Shown here: piece after piece, positions 55,333-64,000 of the stretch
Position numbering within the stretch: position 1 is the first letter of the stretch
Layout of the letters: each line of letters starts with the position of its first letter
NCBI GenBank assembly: GCA_934339135.1
Contig: CAKRHP010000001.1
Span: 124,001 to 188,000 of the forward strand
Direction: 5' to 3'
Origin: an uncultured Lachnospiraceae bacterium
GTDB taxonomy: Bacteria > Bacillota > Clostridia > Lachnospirales > Lachnospiraceae
DNA: 64,000 nucleotides
Translations under genes and position numbers: made by a program
Notes under the pieces: generated by a model
Database searches by the model: none
Seen by the model: the letters and a program-made list of their open reading frames with translations, nothing else
Told to the model about the DNA's origin: nothing

Positions 55333-56185
55333 CATATGCCTCCTTTAATACCTTGTATAATTTATCGCTTCCTACTCTGTCAATGGTAAACTTGAAACGC
55401 TCTCCTGCGTTTGCATGATCGCCAAAGAACTGGATCGCTGCATCTGTCACCCGGAAAAGCTGTTCCTCTGAGGTGATCGGCGGCAGCATATACTGACCCT
55501 CCTTGATGGTATTTCCAAAAGTACCGCCACAGGATACCAGATATGCACTCTGGGCATCCCATGCGTCTGTCGGACAGGACTTCACGCAGCGGCCACAGTA
55601 ATTACATTTGCCCTGATCCAGTGTGATCTTGCCATCCTCCAGCTTCAATGCTCCCTCGCGGCAGACCTTTACGCAAAGTCCACAGCCGATGCAGGCATCC
55701 TCTTTCCAGGCTACCTTTGTGGCACCCTTGATTCCCACATCATTTTCCTCTGCCTTAAGGCAGTTGTTACGGCATCCTGTCACGCCAAACTTAAATTTGT
55801 GTGGAAGCTCTCTGCCGAAATAACGCTCATCCAGCTTCTTTGCAATGTCCTGTGTATCAATGTTACCGCTTGGACAAACCGCATTACCCTGACAGGCTGT
55901 CACGGTACGGACTCTCGGTCCGCATACTCCCGGCTTGCAGCCGCCCTCGGCAAGCTCTTCCTTCACCATATCAATGTCATCTAACTTAATAAACGGAATC
56001 TCTACTCCCTGTCTGGAGGTAAGATGTACATATCCCTCACCGTGTGCCTCTGCAACCTCTGCGATCTTCTTGAGATTTTCTGCGGTAAGGGTTCCACCCA
56101 CTACGGCGATACGAAGAGAAAAGTTATTTTTCTGCTTCTGTCTCATAAATCCGCCTTTTTTCAATGTTCCGTAATCTACTGCCAT
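55325..56185 (-). CDS. Small siroheme sulfite reductase with ferredoxin domain
   Basis: 286 residues. A half-size nitrite/sulfite reductase: RVRTVTACQGNAVCPSG and GVTGCRNNC hold the four cysteines that bridge siroheme and 4Fe-4S; then two ferredoxin motifs, CIGCGLCVKVC and CNYCGRCVKSC. It reduces sulfite to sulfide. The start MAVDYGTLKKGGF is behind AAAGGATAGG. The compact size resembles AsrC/DsrAB-like Clostridial enzymes. Confidence 0.9.
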   Translation of the reverse strand: MAVDYGTLKKGGFMRQKQKNNFSLRIAVVGGTLTAENLKKIAEVAEAHGEGYVHLTSRQGVEIPFIKLDDIDMVKEELAEGGCKPGVCGPRVRTVTACQGNAVCPSGNIDTQDIAKKLDERYFGRELPHKFKFGVTGCRNNCLKAEENDVGIKGATKVAWKEDACIGCGLCVKVCREGALKLEDGKITLDQGKCNYCGRCVKSCPTDAWDAQSAYLVSCGGTFGNTIKEGQYMLPPITSEEQLFRVTDAAIQFFGDHANAGERFKFTIDRVGSDKLYKVLKEAYDG

Positions 56186-56286
56186 GTTCTGTACCTATCC
56201 TTTCATATTTCATATGCCCTTTATGTCCTAAACTGCGCCAGCCGCAGCTTTCTCCTTTGATCTTCTCTGATCAGATCATTTCTTAT

Positions 56287-57528
56287 TTATGCGTTTACTG
56301 CATGGATCGCAGTTTCAAAATCCTTTTTCAGATCCTCAATATCCTCAATACCAACACTGATCCGGATCTGATCCTCATACACTCCCGACTGGATCTGATC
56401 CTCTTTGGAAAGATGAACCGCGATCGTGGATGCCGGATGAAGAACCAATGTTTTGGTGTCCCCAATGTTGGACAGAATATATGGAAGCTTTAATGTGTTG
56501 ATGATCTCAAATGCTTTCTCCCTGCTTCCTGTCCTCACTGTGATGATTGCTCCGAAGCCGCCGTTTAACTGCTTCTTTGCCAGCTCGTAGTATGGACTCT
56601 CCGGCAGTCCCGGATAATTTACCGTAAGTCCTGCTCCCATATCTCTGAGGAACTCCGCCAGTGCCTTTGCATTTTCACACTGTCTCTGCATTCGCAGCCC
56701 CAGAGTTTCCAGCCCCAGATTATTCAGAAATGCATTTTGCGGAGATAAACAGGCTCCCGTATTTCGGAATAATCCGTTGCGAAGCTTTGCCACATATGCC
56801 ATCGGACCAAACTTTTTATATGGGACAAGTCCCGGATATCTGTCCGGATTCCATTGAAATTTCCCTCCCCAGGTGAGGATACCGCTGATGGCATCACTGT
56901 TTCCATTTATGTACTTTGAAGAGGAGTTTACCACCACATCTGCTCCAAGCTCCAGCGGTTTTACCAGATAAGGAGTTGCCACGGTATTGTCTATGACAAG
57001 AGGCAGTCCGTGGGAATGTGTCATGTCCGCCACCGCCTGAATGTCTGTGACATCCAGCTTCGGATTGCCAATGGTCTCTGCAAAGATCACTCTCGTCCGG
57101 TCTGTGATGAGCTTCTCATAAGCCTCCGGCTCATTCTCTGTCACATACCTTGTAGTGATCCCGAAGCTTTCCAGATCCTCGAAAAGCTCTACGGTGCCGC
57201 CGTAAAGTCCGGCTGCCGCAACCACCTCATCCCCAGCCTGCAGGATATTGGCCAGTGCATTAAATAATGCTGCCATTCCGGAAGCACATGCGACACTTGC
57301 CACTCCGTGCTCCAGCTTCGTGATCCTCTTTTCAAATGCCTCCACGGTAGGATTATTGATCCGGGTGTAAGAAAACCCCATCGCCTTATTCGTGAAGATA
57401 TTTTCCAGATCTTCGGCACTTTTGTGCTGAAAGGCACTGCTTTGATAGATCGGTGTATGGGTGGCTCCGTAAGGATCCTCCTGTGGTACACCGTGCAAAA
57501 GCATTGTGTTAAATCCATACTCTGTCAT
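56287..57528 (-). CDS. metY: O-acetylhomoserine sulfhydrylase (MetY type)
   Basis: 413 residues, PLP enzyme of the Cys/Met metabolism family. YGFNTMLLHGVPQEDPYGATHTPIYQSSAF at the start, PLP-phosphate SGMAAL, the PLP lysine in VVVNSSSKYINGNSDAISG, and ILSNIGDTKTLVLHPAST near the end. It joins O-acetylhomoserine and sulfur to give homocysteine. First gene of the cluster behind a consensus promoter. Confidence 0.93.
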   Translation of the reverse strand: MTEYGFNTMLLHGVPQEDPYGATHTPIYQSSAFQHKSAEDLENIFTNKAMGFSYTRINNPTVEAFEKRITKLEHGVASVACASGMAALFNALANILQAGDEVVAAAGLYGGTVELFEDLESFGITTRYVTENEPEAYEKLITDRTRVIFAETIGNPKLDVTDIQAVADMTHSHGLPLVIDNTVATPYLVKPLELGADVVVNSSSKYINGNSDAISGILTWGGKFQWNPDRYPGLVPYKKFGPMAYVAKLRNGLFRNTGACLSPQNAFLNNLGLETLGLRMQRQCENAKALAEFLRDMGAGLTVNYPGLPESPYYELAKKQLNGGFGAIITVRTGSREKAFEIINTLKLPYILSNIGDTKTLVLHPASTIAVHLSKEDQIQSGVYEDQIRISVGIEDIEDLKKDFETAIHAVNA

Positions 57529-57753
57529 TTGTTTTCTCCAATCTCTGCAATCTCTATCGATTTACTAGGGATATATTACACCCCTTTTCATACTTTGTCA
57601 ATAGGAATTATCAAAAAACTTGTTTTCGGTTTGACCTTGCCTTGCAGACCGGGCGAAGCCGTCTCCCCACCCCAAAACGTCAACAAGCGCCGCACCTTTC
57701 GTACGACGCTTGTTATTTTCTTTTCTGAAGTTAGTCAGAAACACTCTGCATTT
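57529..57753 (-). promoter_or_regulatory. Sulfur-operon promoter and terminator of the surface-protein gene
   Basis: Promoter: TTGACA (57596-57601), 17 bp, TAATAT (57573-57578), about 45 nt before metY. An AATTCCTATT segment next to the -35 may belong to a CymR-like site, but this is not firm. Terminator: AACAAGCG-CG/CG-CGCTTGTT stem at about 57688-57716 with TTTT downstream on the minus strand. No SAM riboswitch or T-box pattern was seen. Confidence 0.7.
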
Positions 57754-60700
57754 TTATTTGAAAGCAGTTACATACAAATACAGAAGATACTTTTTACCAT
57801 TCTGTTTTACGGTAACCCGCATCAGGGATTTCCCTTTCTTTTTTGCAGTGTAACGTCCTTTTTTATTTATCGGCAATGCTTTCTTGTTATATGACACAAA
57901 CTTCACCTTTGCATTCTTTTCCAAACCGTAAATTTTAATCTTAGTAGACTTCTTGATCTTTCTCTTTTTAGCGATCAAAATCGTCGGGGTCTTAATTCGC
58001 TTGGATTTGAACTTCTTCAACTCCTTTGCATTCTTAAATTTTTTACGAACCTCTATATTGATCACCAGACGGTTGCTGTACTTTCCTTTAACCGCTGTAA
58101 TTGTAAGTGTAGCTCTTCCCTTTTTCTTTGCTTTGATAACACCTTTCTTATTTACCGTAGCAATTTTGCTGTTGGATGATGTTACAATAACGGTTGCACC
58201 CTTACACTTCATGAGCTTCAATTTAGATTTTGTTCCTTTTTTCATTACTTTGTGAAGCTTGAATCCAGGAATCTTGTATGCATTTGCCATTTCCAGAAGC
58301 TGTGGATAGGTATATGGACATCCACCTTCTTTCAAACGTCTATTGACATCATCCTGTTCTGCAGATGACAAATTGTTCCATTCCTTCTCTCCGGAAGAAA
58401 TAATGTCTTTTGTGAGATCATCAATCTTCTTAATGATATCTCCGGCCGGATCCTTTCCATGATCCTCAACAAATCGATCTACTCTGCTAACCTGATCCGG
58501 TGTTAATCCGCTGACAGGAGTTACAGAAGGGGATGCAGAAGAAGTATCCGCCGGACTTGCACTTGGTACAGGCGATTTTCCTGCATTCGGATCTCCTGTT
58601 GGCTGCACATCAGGGCTAGGAGAGATATTCACAACACCCTTCGGTACAGAAATAATGTCTGCGGAACCTCCCTTGATCTGTTTTGGCTCCAATCCCTTTA
58701 AAATTCCATCATCTAAGGTTGCTCCCTTTGCAACGGCTACTACTTTATAAGTTCCGTCTGCCGGAAGATTCGAGAATATTACTTTTCCCTCATCTCCGTC
58801 TGTCCAAGGATTACTGCTGTCTTTGTTGTATTTATATTCTCCCGTGGATGGATCATAGGTAAGTCCCATGTCGTAATATTTTCCATCCTTCTTCTGAAGA
58901 ATTGCATACTGAAAATCAGGATCTGCCGGATTTACCTCAACAGAAATGGTATCATCCGTATTTTTATCCAAAGTGCCTTTATCATCATAAGAACCATCTT
59001 TGATCTTTGCATCAATGTCCGGGGCAACGATTACGATATCCGTTGTCGTTTCTTTTTTGGCATAGATGACATACTGCTTATTCTTATCAACGGTAAAGAT
59101 CAGCTTACCACCCGGCAATGCAGGTTTATAATAACCCTCCTCGCCATCGACAACTTTAGATGGAACCTGTGTGATATTATTTTCATCAACAGTCGGAATA
59201 TCCAGCAGCGGCTTTCCATTACCACTGGCATCCACGATCGCATAATATGTATCCTTCATAATCGGAGTTACAACGATCAATCTCTTACCATCTTTATCCT
59301 CTGTCTTTATATCAGAATCCGTACGTGTTGTATCATAATGGTCAGAACTGATCGTTCCCTTGTACTGACCATTGCCTGTAGCTTTTACGACAAGCTTTTT
59401 ATCAATATCGTCTGTCGTCAGCTCATAACTGCGGTCTGTAGCACCCTCGATCGGTGTGAAATTTCCATCCCCGTCTACCGTACCCCACTGGTAGCTCAGA
59501 TTATCCTGCGAATCCTTCGGTGTGATTCCGGAGATATCTGCTGTAAGAATGGCTCCCTCACGTATTACTTCATATTCTTTTCCATCCGCATCCTTCTGCT
59601 TTGTCTCATTAACAATGCTGACCGTTCCCTGAATCTCTTTCTTCTGCTGTGTTGTATCATATGGATCTGCAAACTGCGTTCCCTGATATCCTTTACTTTC
59701 CTCTGCTGTCACAGCCACTGTCAGCTTTTTGTTTAATTCCTTATCTGTCAGTGTAAATGTTTTATCGGTTGCACCATCAATTGCAGTGGTATCTCCATTT
59801 TCATCCACGATATACCACTGATATTTCAGGCTGTCTCTCGCTGCCGCCGGTGTAATTGCATCTATATCTGCAGTCAGAACCGTTCCTGCTTCATTTATAG
59901 TATTTCCGTCTGTATCTTTGTCATTATTTACAATAGATGGTTTACCCATAATCGTAGTCAATATTGGCGTCGGTGTCGGCGTTGCAGGTGCAGACGGAAT
60001 CGAAAATGCCTCCTGCGATTTGGATTCTCCGGTGTAATCCTCTGAATCATCCTTTGCCTTTACCGTAACATAAATATCTTTTCCCTGATCCTCATTCTTA
60101 ATAACATAATTTGGTGAGTCTGAGCCAATCTCTTTCTCTTCTCCGGTTTCAGGATCCTTTGCAACCCATGTGTAATGAAGCTGATCCTTTAATTTATCTC
60201 CAATGTTAGGATCATTCGAGTCGATCAACTCATCCACATTGGCTTCCAGAATAGTTCCCGGTTCCAAAGCATCATCTTCATTTTTCTTTTTAATGACCGG
60301 GTTGCCTGTAATAGGCACCTTATCATGTGATGCATTAAATTCTGCGCTGATAACGCTTCCCTCGTAATCGCCGATTCCCCGCAGCTCCACCTTGATCTGA
60401 TGGTCGATCATATCTTCCGTAAGAGTCAGGGAACTACTGTTTTTATATGGAATTTCATTCCATACACCGGTATTCTTATCCTGTAAATACCACTTATATG
60501 TATAGTCTATTCCTTCCTTCGCATTATTTGGAGTTAACTCATCAATATTTACATATAATCTTGCATCCGGAACAACGCCTTCCTCTTCATCGCCGAGCTT
60601 CAGAGAAATCTTACCTTCCAACTTCTTTTTCGTCTGTACATCCGGATTAACTACATCATTTTCCGTAACTTTACCGGATACGATAACCTCATTTTCCAGA

Positions 60701-61917
60701 TTATCCTTGATCGTCTGGTCATCTCCCTTCATACCACCGAATTCGATATAGTATCCACCAATCGATCCGTTGTTTGGATAGTCATTCCAACGACCATACG
60801 CATAATGACCATAGTAACCAAAGCCCTCATCACCGGTTGTTATACCACCATTTGGCTCAATATTTCCTTCAATACCCCAGTTTGAGAAATATCCATCATA
60901 GGTTTCAAATCCACCATCATAAGAAAACTGTCCCGTCGTAGGATCTTGATAACCGCAGGCAGTTGTCTGCTTTCCAAAAGCAGTTCCGGCCTCAGGACCG
61001 GTTACCCAGCGCCATTCAAATAAAGAACGGTTTTCCTCATTGAACACCGGCAATTTTTCTCCTGCTTTTCCTGCCTCAACATCCTCCAGGGACATTCTGG
61101 TACATCCGATCCATCCCTCTAAGGCATGATTCGGATACCATGTTAACGGGAATGTAGAATACAGAAAACGATCCTCACCACGCGTTGTCAACGTAGCAAG
61201 ATAGCCGGAAATTCCCATAAATTTGGCACTTTTTGCTTCCACATAGGCATCATTCCAGCTACTGTCTGCATAAGCACTTTTGAATGGCACATATCCATAA
61301 AAATGCCCATTATAATAGTACAACTGTACTTCTTTTCCATTGATGGTTGTTTTCAGATCAATATTTGACAATGTAGTTGCCGTGATCGTAATCGTCTGTT
61401 TTCCGTCTTTACTTGTACTAAACTGCAATGTTCTCAGATACTTCTGAACGTCGCTGACCGATGCGCCGGCTGCACTATATCCATCTCCATCAAAGTCAAA
61501 TGTAATAGATTCATAACGGGAGGTGCTGTCTGTAGAAAGATCCTCTTTACCACTACCCTCACTAAGACCTCCGTTGGCACCATACTTCTCGTCCAGACTC
61601 TCCTCCGTAAGAATACCTTTACCTGTTACTTTTTCATCATTATTATCTTTGATGGTCGTACCTGTCACTCTGATATATCCACTGTCAGAAGTGACCGTAA
61701 GATTATGTATCTCCTTCTTTCCACTTGGTATCGACACTTTCAGATTCGGATATGTATAATATCCTGCGGTGGAAATATCTGCGGTCCCAAATTCGATTGT
61801 GGCTTCCCCATCCGCCTTAACTTTTTGCGGACTCGCAAATTCTCCTCCAAAAAGACCCAGTACCATGGACAGAACTAACAACCATGATATGCTGCATTTT
61901 CTTATTCTTTGGTTCAT
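57754..61917 (-). CDS. Large surface protein: C-type-lectin-like domain, Ig-like repeats, Lys-rich Big2 C-terminus
   Basis: 1387 residues. Signal peptide with QKVKADG near residue 36. Residues about 200-390 match a C-type lectin fold: YYNGHFYGYVP, GYLATLTTRGED, WIGCTR, FEWRWVTGPEAG, FSNWGIEGNIEPNGG, GRWNDYPNNGSIGGYYIEFGG. Then four or more Ig-like repeats of the KYQWYIVDENGDTTAIDGATDKTFTLTD type, a Pro/Ser linker, and two bacterial Ig-like domains extremely rich in Lys (KKGTKSKLKLMKCKG). No LPXTG; the basic tail may hold it to the wall. Ligand unknown. SD AGGAGGG. Confidence 0.88.
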   Translation of the reverse strand: MNQRIRKCSISWLLVLSMVLGLFGGEFASPQKVKADGEATIEFGTADISTAGYYTYPNLKVSIPSGKKEIHNLTVTSDSGYIRVTGTTIKDNNDEKVTGKGILTEESLDEKYGANGGLSEGSGKEDLSTDSTSRYESITFDFDGDGYSAAGASVSDVQKYLRTLQFSTSKDGKQTITITATTLSNIDLKTTINGKEVQLYYYNGHFYGYVPFKSAYADSSWNDAYVEAKSAKFMGISGYLATLTTRGEDRFLYSTFPLTWYPNHALEGWIGCTRMSLEDVEAGKAGEKLPVFNEENRSLFEWRWVTGPEAGTAFGKQTTACGYQDPTTGQFSYDGGFETYDGYFSNWGIEGNIEPNGGITTGDEGFGYYGHYAYGRWNDYPNNGSIGGYYIEFGGMKGDDQTIKDNLENEVIVSGKVTENDVVNPDVQTKKKLEGKISLKLGDEEEGVVPDARLYVNIDELTPNNAKEGIDYTYKWYLQDKNTGVWNEIPYKNSSSLTLTEDMIDHQIKVELRGIGDYEGSVISAEFNASHDKVPITGNPVIKKKNEDDALEPGTILEANVDELIDSNDPNIGDKLKDQLHYTWVAKDPETGEEKEIGSDSPNYVIKNEDQGKDIYVTVKAKDDSEDYTGESKSQEAFSIPSAPATPTPTPILTTIMGKPSIVNNDKDTDGNTINEAGTVLTADIDAITPAAARDSLKYQWYIVDENGDTTAIDGATDKTFTLTDKELNKKLTVAVTAEESKGYQGTQFADPYDTTQQKKEIQGTVSIVNETKQKDADGKEYEVIREGAILTADISGITPKDSQDNLSYQWGTVDGDGNFTPIEGATDRSYELTTDDIDKKLVVKATGNGQYKGTISSDHYDTTRTDSDIKTEDKDGKRLIVVTPIMKDTYYAIVDASGNGKPLLDIPTVDENNITQVPSKVVDGEEGYYKPALPGGKLIFTVDKNKQYVIYAKKETTTDIVIVAPDIDAKIKDGSYDDKGTLDKNTDDTISVEVNPADPDFQYAILQKKDGKYYDMGLTYDPSTGEYKYNKDSSNPWTDGDEGKVIFSNLPADGTYKVVAVAKGATLDDGILKGLEPKQIKGGSADIISVPKGVVNISPSPDVQPTGDPNAGKSPVPSASPADTSSASPSVTPVSGLTPDQVSRVDRFVEDHGKDPAGDIIKKIDDLTKDIISSGEKEWNNLSSAEQDDVNRRLKEGGCPYTYPQLLEMANAYKIPGFKLHKVMKKGTKSKLKLMKCKGATVIVTSSNSKIATVNKKGVIKAKKKGRATLTITAVKGKYSNRLVINIEVRKKFKNAKELKKFKSKRIKTPTILIAKKRKIKKSTKIKIYGLEKNAKVKFVSYNKKALPINKKGRYTAKKKGKSLMRVTVKQNGKKYLLYLYVTAFK

Positions 61918-61988
61918 GTCTTATCCCTCCTATATTTTGTGTATTTTATATCGGAGAACTTTCCCCATTTCTTTACAGCTTAATAGTA

Positions 61989-63197
61989 TCATTTCTTCAT
62001 CAAATATTCAACCGCGCCTTCTAATTGATTATCAATGGTCAGACCACTCTTTTTCTGGGTATATGTTGTATCATTCAACTTCACCGGAATATCCGGATCA
62101 AGCCCTGTGCCATGAATATTCCTCCCATTTGGCGTATAATATTTGGAAGTGGTCAGTTTCAGTGCCGTGCCATCCGGCAGATCAAAAACCGTCTGCACAA
62201 TGCCCTTTCCAAATGTTGTAGTACCCACAAGGACTGCTTTTTTATAATCCTGCATCGCTCCGGAAAATACTTCGGAAGCACTGGCCGAATTTTCATTCAC
62301 CAGAATAGCAACCGGTTTGTCGAAGTGTTCCTTATCGGTAGAGCTGTAAACCTCTTTCTCGCCTTTCTTATCCATGGTATAAACCAGAGTCCCCTTTGGC
62401 AAAAGCCGGTCCAGCATATCTACGGCTGTACTCAGAAGGCCTCCTCCATTATTTCTAAGATCAATGATCAGTGATCTTTCCCCTTCCTTTTCCAATTTTT
62501 CCAGCGCATCGCGGAACTGCTGCTTTGTCACTTCTTCAAAGGAACTCACGGCAATATAACCAATCTTGTCATCCAACATTTTCGATTCGACGGTCTGAGA
62601 ATGGATTTCCTTCCGTGTGATGGTGTATTTTTTCTGATGTCCCTGACGCAATACAACAATCTTTACTTTTGTTCCGGCATCTCCCTTCGTTCTGCTGATC
62701 AGTGCCGTGAGATCCATCCCCTGCGTAGAATTGCCATCTACCTCTATGATAATATCCCCTGACTTCAAACCAGCCTTCTCCGCCGGTCCCCCTTTGATCG
62801 TCTGTACAATATTGATTGCTCCATCTGTGGCACTCTGGCTGACAACAGCACCAATACCACAGTAATTCCCAGAGGTCTTTTCCTTCATGTCCTGATATTC
62901 ATCTTCATTATAGTAAGCGGCGTATGTATCCCCCAAACCGTTTACCATCCCCTTACAGATCGCATCCTGCACTTTATCCTGGTCAATATCATCCAGAAAA
63001 AACTGATTCACATAAGACTGAATCTCTGCCATCTTCTTCTGCAGGCTGCTGTTGAGAATGCCATGGGAATCTCTCTGTAACACCAGTGTCAGATTCACCT
63101 TTCCTGTCGCCGTCAATAACACGCATCCTAACAGAACACAGGCTAGTACCGACAATGCTCCTCCGAGAAATCCCTGCCAAAATTTTTTGTCCTTCAC
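61989..63197 (-). CDS. S41 carboxy-terminal processing protease (CtpA-like)
   Basis: 402 residues. GTG start at 63197 with AAAGGTG 7 nt before. One N-terminal TM, a PDZ domain (IVQTIKGGPAEKAGLKSGDIIIEVDG), then the protease domain with nucleophile Ser in NENSASASEVFSGA (near residue 304) and Lys in TTFGKGIVQ. It cleaves exported proteins outside the membrane. It follows the M23 gene, a frequent pairing in cell-division/envelope clusters. Confidence 0.95.
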   Translation of the reverse strand: MKDKKFWQGFLGGALSVLACVLLGCVLLTATGKVNLTLVLQRDSHGILNSSLQKKMAEIQSYVNQFFLDDIDQDKVQDAICKGMVNGLGDTYAAYYNEDEYQDMKEKTSGNYCGIGAVVSQSATDGAINIVQTIKGGPAEKAGLKSGDIIIEVDGNSTQGMDLTALISRTKGDAGTKVKIVVLRQGHQKKYTITRKEIHSQTVESKMLDDKIGYIAVSSFEEVTKQQFRDALEKLEKEGERSLIIDLRNNGGGLLSTAVDMLDRLLPKGTLVYTMDKKGEKEVYSSTDKEHFDKPVAILVNENSASASEVFSGAMQDYKKAVLVGTTTFGKGIVQTVFDLPDGTALKLTTSKYYTPNGRNIHGTGLDPDIPVKLNDTTYTQKKSGLTIDNQLEGAVEYLMKK

Positions 63198-63300
63198 TTG
63201 ATCACACCTTTCTTTTCTCTACCTCATAATATACCATCTTCCGCCTATGAATTAAAATACCTGCAGCGCTACGAAATGCTGCAGGTATCTTTTGCTTATC
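63198..63300 (-). terminator. Terminator after the M23 peptidase gene
   Basis: Perfect 11-bp stem ATACCTGCAGC (63257-63267) with GCTGCAGGTAT (63278-63288), followed on the minus strand by TTTTAATT. It sits 12 nt after the M23 stop and separates that gene from ctpA. Confidence 0.88.
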
Positions 63301-64000
63301 TTATGGTTGCTTCACATAATACATCGGATTTACATAGTTTCCTGACTTATACATTGCGAAATGCAAATGCGGTCCTGTGGAAATGCCGGTGGAGCCGGAC
63401 CTGGCAATCACCTGTCCCTTCTCAACATGATCTCCAACAGATACTTTCAACTGGGAACAATGCATGTAGTATGAATAAATACCACCGCCATGATAAACAG
63501 CCACATAATTTCCTGCCGAAGAAGAATATGCTGCCGTCACAACCTTTCCTTCTTTGCATGCCAGTACATTCGTGCCTGTATTTACTGCAATATCGACTCC
63601 TTTGTGATAACTGCTGGCACCTGCAGTCGGTGCCTTGCGATAACCAAATGTCGAAGTGATCCTTCCGGATACCGGCAGCGGCCATGCATATTCTCCTGTA
63701 GTCGGCATCACCTGAACGGTATCCCCATCCTTCTCCCGGGCGGAAATATTATCACGGTTCTGCTGTAAAATACCTTCTATTTCCCTTTCCTGTGCTGCAA
63801 TCTGTGCCGCATAGCTTGCCACATTTTGTTTATTATCACTGATCAATCCCTGATAAACTTTAATCTGTCGGGTCTTTTCCTGGGAAAGCTGCTGCACCTT
63901 TTCTTTCTCGTACTTCAGAGAGTTTTTTGTTGCCGTCACTTCTTTTTGCTTTTCCTGCGCCTTTTGCTGCGCCAGAGTCACCTCATCCAGTACCTGTTGA
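63301..64000 (-). CDS. M23 (LytM) peptidoglycan endopeptidase with coiled coil, partial
   Basis: The frame is open past the right edge. The visible part is a long Gln/Lys-rich coiled coil, then a LytM domain: YHKGVDIAVNTGTNVLACKEGKV (His and Asp zinc ligands) and GPHLHFAMYKSGNYVNP (HxH). EnvC/NlpD-like architecture, so it probably cuts or activates cutting of peptidoglycan at division. An ftsEX pair may lie just outside the window; that is expectation only. Confidence 0.92.
   Translation of the reverse strand, partial: QQVLDEVTLAQQKAQEKQKEVTATKNSLKYEKEKVQQLSQEKTRQIKVYQGLISDNKQNVASYAAQIAAQEREIEGILQQNRDNISAREKDGDTVQVMPTTGEYAWPLPVSGRITSTFGYRKAPTAGASSYHKGVDIAVNTGTNVLACKEGKVVTAAYSSSAGNYVAVYHGGGIYSYYMHCSQLKVSVGDHVEKGQVIARSGSTGISTGPHLHFAMYKSGNYVNPMYYVKQP

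Noticed and set aside
57529..57753. SAM riboswitch or T-box upstream of metY
   Set aside because: The leader from the consensus promoter to metY is only about 40 nt, too short, and no specifier or SAM-core pattern is visible.

Overview
The window looks like the chromosome of a gut-type Firmicute of the class Clostridia, most likely Lachnospiraceae. This is inferred from strong AGGAGG ribosome sites, moderate GC, an agr-type cyclic-peptide system, BspA-like repeats, AAA-ATPase/PDDEXK family fragments, intracellular plant-glycan enzymes and an AprAB-based sulfate assimilation cluster. No rRNA, tRNA, CRISPR array, phage module or intact transposon was seen. Almost every gene lies on the minus strand; the one clear plus-strand gene is a secreted GH5 glycanase at 35.6 kb.

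Layout. 0-9.6 kb: start of a secreted GH5-like protein (cut by the window edge), a sugar-binding lipoprotein coupled to a chemoreceptor, an M56 (BlaR1-like) membrane peptidase fused to a solute-binding-like region, a ketopantoate-reductase-like enzyme and a GH2 glycosidase. 9.6-19.3 kb: an AT-richer island with a complete agr-like quorum-sensing locus (LytTR regulator, GHKL kinase, an unannotated 49-aa AgrD-like peptide, AgrB), followed by a 1600-aa exoprotein with a Sec signal, a PD-(D/E)XK-like segment and five blocks of RTX calcium-binding repeats. Two near-identical copies of a DUF4304-like gene flank the exoprotein gene. 19.4-20.4 kb: rplM-rpsI. 20.5-25.8 kb: GH42 beta-galactosidase, membrane protein, leucine-rich-repeat lipoprotein and LacI regulator. 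25.9-28 kb: uvrB. 28-35.4 kb: a decayed, repeat-rich stretch with a methyltransferase, a UPF0175/DUF3368 toxin-antitoxin pair, two broken AAA-ATPase genes, two broken secreted-protein genes, a NUDIX hydrolase, and fructokinase plus sucrose-6-phosphate hydrolase. A 60-80 bp promoter-bearing repeat occurs here three times.

35.6-46.6 kb: GH5 glycanase with a ricin-type domain, a dead second agr-like two-component system, a SulP transporter, nitroreductase, a DnaJ/CbpA chaperone behind a CIRCE-like promoter, an NhaC antiporter, DUF3877, TcdA and AzlCD. 46.7-57.6 kb: a sulfur cluster. Sulfate is activated by CysDN, reduced by AprAB and a small siroheme sulfite reductase, and the sulfide probably enters a protein-thiocarboxylate route (ThiS-like carrier, ThiF-like E1, JAMM protease, TusA-like protein, thioredoxin) for homocysteine synthesis by MetY. 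A cysteine-free Rrf2 (CymR-like) regulator and a thioredoxin reductase lie at its end. 57.7-64 kb: a 1387-aa surface protein with a C-type-lectin-like domain and Ig-like repeats, then a CtpA protease and an M23 peptidase that runs off the right edge.

Most worth a second look: the agr/RTX/duplicated-partner island as a possible quorum-controlled secreted toxin with cognate immunity; the M56/solute-binding fusion; the thiocarboxylate sulfur cluster with its hairpin array; and the repeated promoter element. All functional calls are from reading the sequence; no database search was run.
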